From NCBI GenBank assembly GCA_018672475.1, contig JABHFS010000168.1:1-64000 (forward strand): a stretch of DNA of 64,000 bases, written 5' to 3'. A program made the position numbers and the translations under genes. Positions 35,330-45,191 of this stretch are shown here, one piece after another. The notes below the pieces were generated by a model that saw only the letters and a program-made list of their open reading frames with translations, had not been told where the DNA came from and did not search any database. The stretch is from Gemmatimonadota bacterium (GTDB lineage Bacteria; Latescibacterota; UBA2968; UBA8231). The first letter of the stretch is position 1; each line of letters opens with the position of its first letter.

Positions 35330-36951
35330 GACCGACTCCTCTCCAACATGCCTTTGAGATTGGACTGTACGTCCTTGGTCTTCTTGTCGCTGTCGCTCAA
35401 GATCTCTTGCAACGCCTCGGCAATATGGCCGATATACTGGCCAATATAATCCTTCTTGCGTGCCGCCTCAGCCTCGCGCTTAACCCGCCCGACATGTTCG
35501 CCAACCCGGCGACCGCACTCCTGCAACGCCAGGCGGATCTCCTTGGTGATCTCGTCGTAATTGGCCACCGCGTCCTTGCTCTCAGAGGTAAACGGCACCC
35601 AGACCGAAGCCATGTGCACCATCGCGATCAAAGGTCCTGAAGGCAGCGAGTTTGAGCTTTGGCTCATCTTGTAGTTGCGCCAGTCGGTGTCGATCACGCT
35701 CCTGGTGATCGCGCAGGCCGAGGGCTGATAGAGCAGCGGCACCCGATTGGCGAATCGCATCAGCCCAATCGACCCGTTCGGATCAATATCGCCGCCGTAG
35801 GCGATCGCCACTTCGATCTGGAAGGGATTGCCGCGATAGACCGCCGGCGGCCTCGTCGTCGAGGTGTAAAACTCCGCGGTGACACTCTGCTGTAGACTCT
35901 GCAGCAGCAACTCTTCGCCAATCGGCACGATGCAATCGGTCGGCGGCCGCATCAACTTGGTGGCATTGATCGCCTTGAAGAGCCGGTCGCTCTCCTCGCG
36001 GGCGATGCTCTTGGGCCGGCCGTTGGGTTTGAGGTCGGCCTTCTCGCAGATCTCCTTCGCCACCCGCACCGATACGCGCGAAAACTCCGTCGTCATAAAA
36101 CCCTGCAAGGTGCGGTGCGGAGTAGCCTGCAGCATCTTCATCAACATGCCCAGTTCGACCCCGTAGGGATGCGGCTTGATCTCCTGCGCCTCGGGCGGCA
36201 GCTCTTTGGTGCTGCGTTCGTAGACGACGGACTTGCCATCGGGCGGCGTATAGTGCAAGGTCAGGTGTGGGTTAGCGACTGCCGTCTGCCGCACGTATTC
36301 ATCGACCGACTGTTTGCCGCGTTGGTAACGCGCCTCCATCTCGATCTCGACCTGGGTGCCCTTGCCGTGGTCCCACTCGATCTGCTCTTCGCGGATGACC
36401 TGTGGTTTGTTGTGGGCGGTGTCGATTTGGATTTCGTAATAGTGCGCTGGCCGTTTCGGCCCGGTGCGCGAAATAATCCGCGGGGCCTTGCCCGTCGTCA
36501 ATTGTCCGTACATGCTCGCCGCCGAAATACCGATACCCTGCTGCCCGCGCGACATGCGCAAACGGTGGAACTTCGATCCATAGAGTAGCTTGCCGAAAAT
36601 ATTAGGAATCTGGCCCTTGACGATGCCCGGCCCGTTGTCGACGACCCGCATCAGATAGCGATCGTCGGCGAGTTGCTCCAGGGCCACCTCGATCTCGGGC
36701 AGAATACCCGCTTCTTCGCAGGCGTCGAGACTATTGTCGACAGCCTCTTTGACCCCGGTCAAAAGCGCCCGGCGCGGATTGTCGAAACCGAGCAGATGGC
36801 GGTTGCGGCTAAAAAACTCGGAGACCGAAATCTCGCGCTGCCGGGTGGCCATCGACTGCGCCGTGGCCTTGCCATTGTGCGCAGGTTTCGCCTTCGCATT
36901 CGCCGGTGCCGAAAGCAGATCGATCTGATCGGCTATTTTTTGCTTAGCCAT
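35326..36951 (-). CDS. DNA topoisomerase VI subunit B
   Basis: A 541-residue GHKL ATPase subunit. Motifs are EAVDNSLDACEEAG (N box), VVDNGPGI (G1) and RGQQGIGISAASMYG (G2), with the transducer domain in the C-terminal half. ATP-driven dimerisation closes the DNA gate formed by subunit A. AAGGA lies six bases before the ATG. The upstream 253 bases hold no gene that I recognise. It shares an operon with subunit A. Confidence 0.94.
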   Translation of the reverse strand: MAKQKIADQIDLLSAPANAKAKPAHNGKATAQSMATRQREISVSEFFSRNRHLLGFDNPRRALLTGVKEAVDNSLDACEEAGILPEIEVALEQLADDRYLMRVVDNGPGIVKGQIPNIFGKLLYGSKFHRLRMSRGQQGIGISAASMYGQLTTGKAPRIISRTGPKRPAHYYEIQIDTAHNKPQVIREEQIEWDHGKGTQVEIEMEARYQRGKQSVDEYVRQTAVANPHLTLHYTPPDGKSVVYERSTKELPPEAQEIKPHPYGVELGMLMKMLQATPHRTLQGFMTTEFSRVSVRVAKEICEKADLKPNGRPKSIAREESDRLFKAINATKLMRPPTDCIVPIGEELLLQSLQQSVTAEFYTSTTRPPAVYRGNPFQIEVAIAYGGDIDPNGSIGLMRFANRVPLLYQPSACAITRSVIDTDWRNYKMSQSSNSLPSGPLIAMVHMASVWVPFTSESKDAVANYDEITKEIRLALQECGRRVGEHVGRVKREAEAARKKDYIGQYIGHIAEALQEILSDSDKKTKDVQSNLKGMLERSRS

Positions 36952-37204
36952 GTATAATCCTTGCCAAATTGATGCAGAATGCCCCTTGTAAAAGGTCTAA
37001 CTAAAATATCTGGGAAGTCTTAAAAAAGGGGAGAAATAACAAGCTAAATTTAAGGATTGGCGATCACCGCTGCAATGCCGACGAGATATTGACACTGGGC
37101 ACCGAGCCGGTGCAAAACCCGCGCCGTCCTAATCCTGCAAACCGACCTGCTCAACCAAATCGGCCATTCTCCTACTTTAGTACTGCCATTAACCAACAAA
37201 ATTC

Positions 37205-39280
37205 TCAAGAGGGTGTCTCGGCTTGACCCAAGAACAATAATGCAAAAATCGCCCGATGAGCTTCAGGCACCTCACCACCTCGCGCCTTGATCCCCCGCAG
37301 CACATCACCCTTATTCTTGCCCTCCTGCCGTACATACCAATACAAGGCCTGATCTCGGTGTCCCATAAACTCGACGCCCAGCACAGTATACAGACTCTGC
37401 ACCAGCGACGGCCATTGCCATTCCTTCTCGCTCGCGTCGCGCGCCCCCGACCGTTCGCGATCCTGTAGCAGCCCACGCGCTGCGCGCAAAATATCGCCCC
37501 GCGCCCTATCCTTCTCCCCGACCTGCTTGACGATCTCGGCGCACACCGGCCAGGCGTACTCTGCAAGCCCCTTCACCTTGCCCACCAACTGATCGTAGTT
37601 GTCGCTGCGATCCAAGCGCAAAAAAATCCCCGCCAACAACCCCAACAACTCCGTGCTATTGGGATTTTCCTCGCACAGTTGCTCAAAGCGGTGCAGCCGT
37701 GCCCTGAGCCGCTGCGGGTCAAAAGACAGTCTGAGCGGCTTGTCCGGAATCAGCTTCGCCAAGGCCTCTATCTGCGGGCGAATATCCTCTCCCAACACCA
37801 ATTGCTCGCCGCCGGTCAATTGCTCGTATTGCAGCACGTAGACTTCGCGGTAGCGCGGATGGCGGTCCAATTTCTTAAGGAGCTGCCCCATCAGATAGCT
37901 CTCAATATCCGCCTGGTCCCGATCGATCTGCAAATAGTGGTCGTAAATGACATCGGCTAAGCCCTTCAGCAAGGCCTCATCTTCGTTGGTGTAGAGCGTC
38001 GCGTTGCCGATCTCGAAGCTAAACTGATGGATATCGGAAGTCCCCGCCAAATCTGCCAGCTTCAAAACCAGAAAGCGCTTCTGGCGAAAGGGAATCCGCG
38101 CAAAATCGAGATACCAACCGTGCAGTTGCTCCCCTTCGTGTTTGGCCAACAACCGGGTGAAATCCTGGCTGATGCTACCCGTCTGCCCCCCCGGCGGCGA
38201 GGTCGAAAAATCCTGTAGTTTCTTCTTCAACGCCACCGCCGGATAATAACCTGTGCCGAAATACTCTCCTTCGTTCCAACCAAGGCTCAAAAAACCGCGT
38301 ATCCCCGGCTCGCCGAGTTCGACCAGCAGATCCAATAGCTTATCGGTCTTGCTCTGCACGCTCACCTTAAAACGCACCGCATCCTCCATATCGTGCAGGA
38401 TCTCGTCGACCGTCTCCGGCTCGATCGAAATTCCGCGTTTCTCGGCGATGCCAAAGGCCGTCGGATGCACGATATCGCGGTCGATATTGTAGTAGGTGGG
38501 ATACTGCAGATCAATGCTGATTTCGAAGCGCTTGTTGCTGGCCCACTTCCGTTCCAACGCCTCATCGAAAAAACCGTCGACGAGAACAAAGGGATCGGCC
38601 TCGATCGCCGCATCGCGGTCTAGTTCGTAAAATCGCTCGGCATAATGGGCAAAAAATGTGTTGAACTCGTTGTCTGGTTCGACGTCAGAGAATTTGCGGT
38701 GTTTGTTCAGCGCCATCAGCTGGTCGCGTACGAAGGCGCGACCGAGCGTATAGTGCTGCTGAAAATGCTGCTGCGCCCGCCGCATCAATTCGATCAGCAG
38801 ATGATAATCCAATAGCGGCCACGACTCCTGGATCATCACCTCGCTGATAGCCCAGTAATCGTAGCCCTTTTCAGCGGCTGCTTCGATGGCCTTTTCAGGC
38901 ATATAGATGGTCTTGCGGGTACGGCCAGTGTGGAAGGACTGGTGCTCGCGCACATGGCGAAAGACCAGTAGATCGTCGCTTTTGACCAGGGTCACGTTGA
39001 TACCCCAATCCAATAACGCGTCGAGCAGGTATTCGGGCAGTTGCCGCACACCGCCATAGAAGAATTTGACCAGATCGTGGCCGGCGTGAAAACGTTCGAG
39101 CTTCTCGTCGTCGAGCAGCACTCCCGCCCTGAGTCTGGTCTGCTGCCCGAAGATCACCGTCTTGTGGTGGCCACGCAGCGCGACATTGACGTCCGCGTGG
39201 GTAATAACTCCCTCACGCAAGCCGCTATTAGGCCGCTCATCATCGGCTCGCGGCGCCTCCGGATCAACATCTGCGCTCAT
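37205..39280 (-). CDS. Unrecognised 691-residue cytosolic protein
   Basis: I do not recognise this family. The protein has no signal peptide or membrane segment and is rich in charged residues and helices. The first 200 residues (FHAGHDLVKFFYGGV, then LLDALLDWGINVTLV and YMPEKAIEAA) have some of the layout of lethal-factor-like metallopeptidase domains, but no HExxH motif is present. The C-terminal third is helical and repeat-like (RLRARLHRFEQLCEENPNS). It lies upstream of the topoisomerase VI genes on the same strand, 253 bases away, and downstream of the glycosidase-like pair. Only a weak ribosome site is seen. Confidence 0.75.
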   Translation of the reverse strand: MSADVDPEAPRADDERPNSGLREGVITHADVNVALRGHHKTVIFGQQTRLRAGVLLDDEKLERFHAGHDLVKFFYGGVRQLPEYLLDALLDWGINVTLVKSDDLLVFRHVREHQSFHTGRTRKTIYMPEKAIEAAAEKGYDYWAISEVMIQESWPLLDYHLLIELMRRAQQHFQQHYTLGRAFVRDQLMALNKHRKFSDVEPDNEFNTFFAHYAERFYELDRDAAIEADPFVLVDGFFDEALERKWASNKRFEISIDLQYPTYYNIDRDIVHPTAFGIAEKRGISIEPETVDEILHDMEDAVRFKVSVQSKTDKLLDLLVELGEPGIRGFLSLGWNEGEYFGTGYYPAVALKKKLQDFSTSPPGGQTGSISQDFTRLLAKHEGEQLHGWYLDFARIPFRQKRFLVLKLADLAGTSDIHQFSFEIGNATLYTNEDEALLKGLADVIYDHYLQIDRDQADIESYLMGQLLKKLDRHPRYREVYVLQYEQLTGGEQLVLGEDIRPQIEALAKLIPDKPLRLSFDPQRLRARLHRFEQLCEENPNSTELLGLLAGIFLRLDRSDNYDQLVGKVKGLAEYAWPVCAEIVKQVGEKDRARGDILRAARGLLQDRERSGARDASEKEWQWPSLVQSLYTVLGVEFMGHRDQALYWYVRQEGKNKGDVLRGIKARGGEVPEAHRAIFALLFLGQAETPS

Positions 39281-39376
39281 ACGCTCAAGTATTTAGACGC
39301 GATAAAAAACAAAAATATTTCGCCAAAAATTTATCCGACAGGACTGGCAATAAAATGCACCAGATGCCGTGCCAGT

Positions 39377-40876
39377 TTACTCAAAACGCAATAGGCGAAA
39401 ATCGCCCGGCTGCAATTCTATCTCCAGCTTTCGCTCCACTCGAGATTTGCGTTCAGAGACATCCACAACGAGCAATTGCTCACCCGTCGACACATCGACC
39501 ACCCGTTCCTGTGTTATGGATAGTTCAACAACCTGCGCCCTCTCGGTCCGCCGATTGACCACCAATAAATGCGTTTCGCGTATGCCATCGCCAAAAAAAC
39601 CGAATTCCAACTCGCTGCCACCAACGCCGCGCAACAGTCCATTCTCGGGCATGCTCGCCGGCCAACTCATCGCCCTGTGAAAATGCAAATCCGCCAATTC
39701 CTCGACGATGTCGTGCAAATATTGATTAATCGCCTTTACCGCCTGGTAGCGCTGGCCCCTTACCCCTTGCCGATCGACTAGCCCGCTATAACTCCAGATC
39801 GTTCCATCGCCGAAAACCTCGTCGCCCGATCCGTAGACGAAATACACGATGCCCGAAGCCCCACGCGACAACGCCAGGCCGACCTGAACGCGAATTTCAG
39901 CTGGCTTGGGTTCGCGATAATGAACGCGACCGTCGCGGACTTCACCGTGCACCTGAACGATCGCGTGCCAACGGCCAGCACGCGACAGGACCAACCGGCA
40001 TACCCGATCATAGCCCGCCAGCAAAAGATCTAATTGCCGCGCGACCTTTCGACGCCCCCCTTGCCCCTCAGACCCTTCCACCGCGACATCGCTGCGAAAC
40101 ACATAGTGCTCGTGTTGGAAAATATTCGGCGGATCGTATCCTTGAAAAAAAGCATCCATAAAACCTTCGGCCGAACCACCCTTGCGTCTAAAGTCATCCA
40201 CCGCAGCAACGGCCAGCGCCGGACGCAAAGGATCTTCCGCCCGAATTGCGCGAATCGCTGCAGCCATTGCCGGATAGAAATCCGGAGTATAATCTGGGTT
40301 GTCGATCTCATTTAATAGCAAGTAGCCCTGGACCGCTGCCAGATCACCATTTAATGCTTCATATTGCGCCCGCAACGCCCGGACGATGCCTTGCACCGTA
40401 TCGACGAATGCCGAATCCTGTTCGCAAGCGCGCACAAAGGCATCGGGGAAATTACAAGTGGCCCAATTCGACAGCTTGTCGTGGTCACTAAAACCCTGGG
40501 GTTCATAAAAAAGCGGTAGTTGCAACGCCAGCCCATTGCGTTGGATAAAAGCGGCCGCCAACTCCTCAATAGAAAATTCATCGCGATTCGAATCGGCGAG
40601 CCAATCGACCGCACCGGGATCGATCGACTCCCGTGGGAAAAATTCGATCTGATTGAGCCCGAGGTCGCTTTCGAGATCGGTGGTCATCAGTGCTAAATCG
40701 CTGCGCCCGACCCCGAAGGGCAACCAAGCGCCGATCGTCAACGGCCCGACGGTGACCCCGCTGAGCTGGTGCGCTGCTGGACCGACAACGCGCTCGCTAC
40801 AACTCAACGGCCAATAGACGAAAAGTAGGATGAGCAAGCGCCCCTCGATCGCCCACCATCGACGGCTCAGCCCCAT
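39377..40876 (-). CDS. Glycosidase-like lipoprotein, second of a tandem pair
   Basis: A lipoprotein of 499 residues with signal segment LLILLFVYWPLSC. I start at ATG 40876, two bases after the upstream stop; the track uses a TTG at 40882 that overlaps it. The body looks like a TIM-barrel hydrolase: LPLFYEPQGFSDHDKLSNWA, GYLLLNEIDNP, IFQHEHYVFR, and LALSRGASGIVYFVYGSG, with a small beta domain at the end (LLVVNRRTE). The conserved Glu and His residues are suggestive of a glycoside hydrolase, but no numbered family can be assigned. It is a clear paralogue of the preceding gene. Confidence 0.75.
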   Translation of the reverse strand: MGLSRRWWAIEGRLLILLFVYWPLSCSERVVGPAAHQLSGVTVGPLTIGAWLPFGVGRSDLALMTTDLESDLGLNQIEFFPRESIDPGAVDWLADSNRDEFSIEELAAAFIQRNGLALQLPLFYEPQGFSDHDKLSNWATCNFPDAFVRACEQDSAFVDTVQGIVRALRAQYEALNGDLAAVQGYLLLNEIDNPDYTPDFYPAMAAAIRAIRAEDPLRPALAVAAVDDFRRKGGSAEGFMDAFFQGYDPPNIFQHEHYVFRSDVAVEGSEGQGGRRKVARQLDLLLAGYDRVCRLVLSRAGRWHAIVQVHGEVRDGRVHYREPKPAEIRVQVGLALSRGASGIVYFVYGSGDEVFGDGTIWSYSGLVDRQGVRGQRYQAVKAINQYLHDIVEELADLHFHRAMSWPASMPENGLLRGVGGSELEFGFFGDGIRETHLLVVNRRTERAQVVELSITQERVVDVSTGEQLLVVDVSERKSRVERKLEIELQPGDFRLLRFE

Positions 40877-40878
40877 CG

Positions 40879-42237
40879 TCAATTATCCCGCGCAACGGCC
40901 AATAGACGAAAACCACCGGCAGCCAATGCAACCTGCACCTGGTCATTCACCATCGGCAAAATCTCTCCTGTCGCCACATCGACAACGGCTTGCCCCTTCA
41001 CCGCGAAGGCCACCGTGCGCTTTTGCCAGGTCCGCCGATTAACCACCAATACATGGGTCTGCCTTTCGCGATTGCCGAAGAGCCCGAATGCTAGATCTTC
41101 ATCCGTCCCGAACAGCAACTCGTTTTCTAGAGCACCCGCTCCATAGAAATACAATTGGGCAAGCACTGGACTCAGAGCCTGCAATTGCCGATTGAGCGCC
41201 TGCACCGCCCCATAGCTCTTAGTCGGCATCCCGTCTCGCCCCACCAAGCCTTCGTAATAACGGGTCTGCACCCACTCGCCCTTAGCATTGCGAAACTCTT
41301 CCACCCCCGAACTATACAAAAAGTAAATTATACCCGACGCCCCCCGCGACAGCGCCAATCCGGCCTGCACTGAAATTTCCGCGGCCGAAGGCTTGCGATA
41401 ATAAACCTTATCTACCCGCTTCTCGCTCTGCACTTGCACGACAGCGTGCCAGCGGCCCCACCGACCTTGCAGATATTCAGCGACTTGACCATAACCGGCA
41501 AGCAAGAAACTCAGCTTGCTCTGCAAGCCACTGCCCTCGGTCGGCACATTGCCGCGAAAGACATAGTGCTCGTGCTGGAAGATATTCGGCTGACCGCCCT
41601 CACGGAAGAAGGCGGCGGCGAAGGCCTCGCCATCTACATAGTGGTCAATGCGCCCGACCGTTAACACCGGCCGCAGCGAATCGACTCGCCCGATCGCATC
41701 GACCACCCCCGCCAAGGCCTCGTAATATTCAGCAGCATAATCCTCGTGCCCAACGAGATAACCCTGAAATCCCTCGGCGCCCGCCCACCGCGTCTTGAGC
41801 GCCTGCACCCTCAAGCCCACCGAATCGGCGAATCCCGCGCCCAAAAAAGAACGCGTCGCCCAGTTTTGCAATTTGTCGTGGGGAGTAAAGCCAGGTGGCT
41901 CGTAAAAGACGGGCATTTGCAGGCCGTGCGCACGACAAAAGTCCATCGCCCGCGCCTCGGCCGTTTCCCCATCGAATTCGCCGCGCTGCAACCACTCGAT
42001 CTGATTGAGCCCTAACCCGGCTAAGAGCACCTGGTCTTGCGCGCTAAAACGATAGCGGTCTAGCCCCGCCGGCAACCACGTGCCAAGAACCAACTCGCCG
42101 ACCGGCACCCGCCCGTGACGCGCAGGTTGCGGATCAACTGCGCTACCGGATGCAGTCTGTCCCCCGTCCGTCTCTGCGCCCGGCCCACATCCCAACCCGA
42201 CCAACAACACCAGCAACCAGGGACCATACGATTTCAC
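40879..42237 (-). CDS. Glycosidase-like lipoprotein, first of a tandem pair
   Basis: A lipoprotein of 452 residues. I start at GTG 42237, which overlaps the MazG-like stop by four bases (GTGA) and opens the signal peptide MKSYGPWLLVLLVGLGC with lipobox; the track start adds 37 residues from inside the upstream gene. Shared blocks with the next gene include VFYEPPGFTPHDKLQNWATR, NIFQHEHYVFRGN and LALSRGASGIIYFLYSSG. It is predicted to be a surface or periplasmic TIM-barrel hydrolase of unknown substrate, coupled to DUF362 and MazG-like genes. Confidence 0.78.
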   Translation of the reverse strand: MKSYGPWLLVLLVGLGCGPGAETDGGQTASGSAVDPQPARHGRVPVGELVLGTWLPAGLDRYRFSAQDQVLLAGLGLNQIEWLQRGEFDGETAEARAMDFCRAHGLQMPVFYEPPGFTPHDKLQNWATRSFLGAGFADSVGLRVQALKTRWAGAEGFQGYLVGHEDYAAEYYEALAGVVDAIGRVDSLRPVLTVGRIDHYVDGEAFAAAFFREGGQPNIFQHEHYVFRGNVPTEGSGLQSKLSFLLAGYGQVAEYLQGRWGRWHAVVQVQSEKRVDKVYYRKPSAAEISVQAGLALSRGASGIIYFLYSSGVEEFRNAKGEWVQTRYYEGLVGRDGMPTKSYGAVQALNRQLQALSPVLAQLYFYGAGALENELLFGTDEDLAFGLFGNRERQTHVLVVNRRTWQKRTVAFAVKGQAVVDVATGEILPMVNDQVQVALAAGGFRLLAVARDN

Positions 42238-42569
42238 GATTTTAGCTTCGGGTTTTCCACGTGGCGAAGGCGATCGCGCTTGGTCTTCTTGTCCATCGCC
42301 CGCTCGAAGGATTCCTGCAAATCGACCCCGGTCTGGTTGGCGAGGCAAACGAGCACGAAGAGCACGTCCGCCATTTCCATCCCGAGATCATTCTCCTCCC
42401 CGTCCTTAAAACTCTGTTCGCCGTAAGTCCGCGCCATCAAGCGCGCCAACTCGCCGACTTCTTCCATCAGCACCGCGGTATTGGTCAGCTCGGAGAAGTA
42501 GCGCACCCCGATGGTCTTGATCCACTCGTCGACCTCTCGCTGACAGCCGCGCAGCGTCTGATCAGGCAT
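42234..42569 (-). CDS. MazG-like nucleotide pyrophosphohydrolase
   Basis: A 111-residue all-alpha NTP pyrophosphatase. The metal-binding signature is visible as LMEEVGELARLMAR followed by EMADVLFVLVCLAN, the usual EExxE and ExxD pair. Such enzymes hydrolyse non-canonical or excess NTPs to NMP and pyrophosphate. The ATG lies within the last codons of the DUF362 gene, and its stop overlaps the next start, so the operon is tightly coupled. Confidence 0.88.
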   Translation of the reverse strand: MPDQTLRGCQREVDEWIKTIGVRYFSELTNTAVLMEEVGELARLMARTYGEQSFKDGEENDLGMEMADVLFVLVCLANQTGVDLQESFERAMDKKTKRDRLRHVENPKLKS

Positions 42570-43704
42570 CGACCAACTCGTAGGAAATCGGTTCCAGCCC
42601 GTCGGCCCGGCGTTGATCGTTGACCTTGTCGAGTTGCCAGGGCACTGCCGAACCGTCCGCGCGGAAGCGCTTGTAATAGCCGGCCTGCCCGTCTTTCTGC
42701 CTGAGTCGGGCGACAGGCATCAACACCTCGGCCGGCCGCAGTTGCGCCAATGCGTCTGCGGCCAATGTCGCGCTATTGGCCAAATCGACGACCTCGATCT
42801 CATGGATATCAATGGTGCCCAATCCGCGATCGCGGGCAAATTGCAGATAGGGCGTCTCCAGCGGGTCGAGTCCCATCAGATAGGTGGCCACCGCATCTAC
42901 ATGCACTTCGTTGACCCCGGCGACGGACCAGCCGAGCGGATAATTGTCCCCCTCGTTAAAGGCAGTGCCATCGCGGCCAATCAGCCCGTCGACAACGCTG
43001 ATCCGCGGGATCTGCAGACCGCGCAGCGCCACCAGCAGATCGCAGAGCTTGTGGTAGAAACGATCCTCGAAGAGACTGTAGCCGGTCTCGGTGACCCGAT
43101 AGAGCTCTTCTTCGCTAAAGCCTTTGTCCACCTCCTGCACCGCGCACAAATGCCTCTCCGGCTTGGCGATAATGCCCATCAGATTCTTGATCGACAAGGT
43201 CGTGCAACCCAGGTTGTGGCATTTGGCCAGCGGAGCGTTTAAAAAGAAAGCGCAATCGGTTACCTCGCGGTAAATCGGATAACGCTCAAAGACTTGTCCA
43301 TCCGCAACTTCGACGATGCGGGAATCCTCGTCGGTATTAAGCTCCTCGAGCCGGACGCCCCGCTCGTCAACCATCGCGCGATAACCGCATTTTTCCCAGG
43401 AGTGCCCCGCTTCCTCGTTTTCACCGGACTGCCCATCGGCGACCACCAGGCTCGACGCATCGACGCCGTGCTCGATCAATGCGTCGAGCAAGCCGCCGAC
43501 AAAACCAGGATGGGTGATCACGCGTTTTTCGGGCGGATAGAGCACCGTGGCATTCGGTTTCACCAGTACGGTACCTTCAGCGGGCAATTCCACCTCCAGC
43601 GCAGCAAGCGTGCGATACGCCAACTCGCGATAGGTCTCAAAGGGCGCTTCGGCGCGATCTATCGGAGTGCGGGCCAGATAGACTTTATCGGGATCTATTT
43701 GCAT
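42562..43704 (-). CDS. DUF362 domain protein
   Basis: A DUF362 protein of 380 residues. I start at ATG 43704, which has GGAG six bases upstream; the track start is 16 residues longer. Family blocks are TVLVKPNATVLYPPEKRVITHPG, SLVVADGQSG, NAPLAKCHNLGCTTLSIKNLMG and ISVVDGLIGRDG (each shortened here). These proteins are widespread and their activity is not established, and no ferredoxin domain is fused here. It heads the operon with the MazG-like and glycosidase-like genes. Confidence 0.85.
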   Translation of the reverse strand: MQIDPDKVYLARTPIDRAEAPFETYRELAYRTLAALEVELPAEGTVLVKPNATVLYPPEKRVITHPGFVGGLLDALIEHGVDASSLVVADGQSGENEEAGHSWEKCGYRAMVDERGVRLEELNTDEDSRIVEVADGQVFERYPIYREVTDCAFFLNAPLAKCHNLGCTTLSIKNLMGIIAKPERHLCAVQEVDKGFSEEELYRVTETGYSLFEDRFYHKLCDLLVALRGLQIPRISVVDGLIGRDGTAFNEGDNYPLGWSVAGVNEVHVDAVATYLMGLDPLETPYLQFARDRGLGTIDIHEIEVVDLANSATLAADALAQLRPAEVLMPVARLRQKDGQAGYYKRFRADGSAVPWQLDKVNDQRRADGLEPISYELVDA

Positions 43705-43750
43705 CGGGATCTCCATTTCATTTTTATTACCGAAATAATCGCCAGCAAAC

Positions 43751-43790
43751 AAAAAGCGGTCAAGGATGCTAGAAACCCTCGACCGCCTTA
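43751..43790 (-). terminator. Rho-independent terminator downstream of murA
   Basis: On the minus strand GCGGTCGAGG pairs with CCTTGACCGC, with one mismatch, around an 11-base loop, and TTTTT follows. It would end murA transcription before the DUF362 operon. Confidence 0.7.
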
Positions 43791-43811
43791 TTCACTATAA
43801 CCTACCCACTT

Positions 43812-45083
43812 TTAAAGTCTTTCGAGATCCGCTCCCAAGCCCCGTAAACGACGCTCGATATGGGCATGGCCCCTGTCGAGTTGATAGAGATTGTGGACCC
43901 CGGTCCGCCCTTCAGCGGCCAAGCCGGCCAATACACAGGCCGCACCAGCGCGAATATCCATCGCTTTGACCTTGGCCCCCTTGAGTTGAGCCGGACCGCG
44001 CACCAACACCAAGCGATCCTTCTCCGGCAGAATATGGGCGCCAAAGGCGCGTAGATTCTTGACATGGCCCAAGCGATCCTCGAATACCGTCTCGCGAATA
44101 TAGCTATCGCCCTTCGCCGCGCAGGCCAAGGCCATCATCCCGGGCTGCAGATCGGTCGGAAACCCGGGATAAAAGGTCGTGACCACATTGATCGGCGAAA
44201 GCTCGGTCGGTCCGCGCACCCGCAGCCACTCGCCTTCTTCGATCGTTTCGACCCCCATCTGCTGCAACTTGGCTTCAAAGACATACAGATGCTCACGCAC
44301 TACACCTTTGAGGATTATATCACCGCCGGTAATCGCGCCGGCCATCATCAACAACCCGGCGTCCAAACGATCGTGCATCACCGTATGCTCGGCGCCAACA
44401 AGCCCTTCAACGCCCGTGATGCACACCTTCCGCGTCCCGGCCCCCTCGATCTTAGCACCCATTTTTTGCAATAGCGCCACAAAATCGACAATTTCCGGAT
44501 CGGAAGCCGCATTTTCGATGATCGATTCGCCACGGGCCAGGCACGAGGCCATAACCAAGTTTTCCACACCCGTATGACTGGGCAAATCGCAATACATAAA
44601 GGAACCGGCCAACTCTTCGGCCACCACGTCAATACCACCGCCGGCCACGCCTTCGACCTTCGCGCCGAGTCGGGCAAAGCCGCGATAGTGATAATCAGTA
44701 GGCCGCGAACCAATCGTACAGCCCCCCACCTCGCTGATCCAAGCGCGACGAAAACGGGCCAATAAAGGCCCGAGAAAAAGTAACGAGGCACGAAAACGGC
44801 TGGTCAATTCCTCGGGCAGCCGCGTCTCGGTCACATCCCGCGTATCGATGACCGCGATTTCTTCGCTCAAATCGTAGTCGATCTTCGCGCCCAACCGGCG
44901 CAAGACCTCCATGGCCACCAATACGTCTTTGACCGGAGGCACCCTGTGTAGAACGGTCTTTCCCTCGGTCGCCAATAGAGAAGCCGCCAACATCGGCAAT
45001 GCCGCGTTCTTAGAACCTTGCACCACGGCCTCGCCCTCGAGCTTGCGGCCGCCTTGCACAAATAGGACTTCTGCAGAAGCCAT
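43812..45083 (-). CDS. murA: UDP-N-acetylglucosamine 1-carboxyvinyltransferase
   Basis: A 423-residue MurA, the first committed enzyme of peptidoglycan synthesis, transferring enolpyruvate from PEP to UDP-GlcNAc in the cytosol. The N-terminal GSKNAALPMLAASLLA block and the catalytic loop GGCTIGSRPTDYH, with Cys122 (the fosfomycin target in sensitive enzymes), are present. Length is normal. AGGA lies six bases before the ATG. It is a single-gene unit ending in a good terminator. Confidence 0.96.
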   Translation of the reverse strand: MASAEVLFVQGGRKLEGEAVVQGSKNAALPMLAASLLATEGKTVLHRVPPVKDVLVAMEVLRRLGAKIDYDLSEEIAVIDTRDVTETRLPEELTSRFRASLLFLGPLLARFRRAWISEVGGCTIGSRPTDYHYRGFARLGAKVEGVAGGGIDVVAEELAGSFMYCDLPSHTGVENLVMASCLARGESIIENAASDPEIVDFVALLQKMGAKIEGAGTRKVCITGVEGLVGAEHTVMHDRLDAGLLMMAGAITGGDIILKGVVREHLYVFEAKLQQMGVETIEEGEWLRVRGPTELSPINVVTTFYPGFPTDLQPGMMALACAAKGDSYIRETVFEDRLGHVKNLRAFGAHILPEKDRLVLVRGPAQLKGAKVKAMDIRAGAACVLAGLAAEGRTGVHNLYQLDRGHAHIERRLRGLGADLERL

Positions 45084-45191
45084 TGTCTATCCTGATTTTA
45101 TGACTGAGAGTAAAACGGGTGGGAATTTGTTGCCAATATAGAGGCAGGCGCAATTCTCGTCAATCAGCATTGCACATAAACGCTTGTCGGC

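Noticed and set aside
36952-37204. A short ATG frame with AGGAG before it on the minus strand
   Set aside because: It stops after 12 codons and has no continuation in another frame that I recognise; it may be chance.
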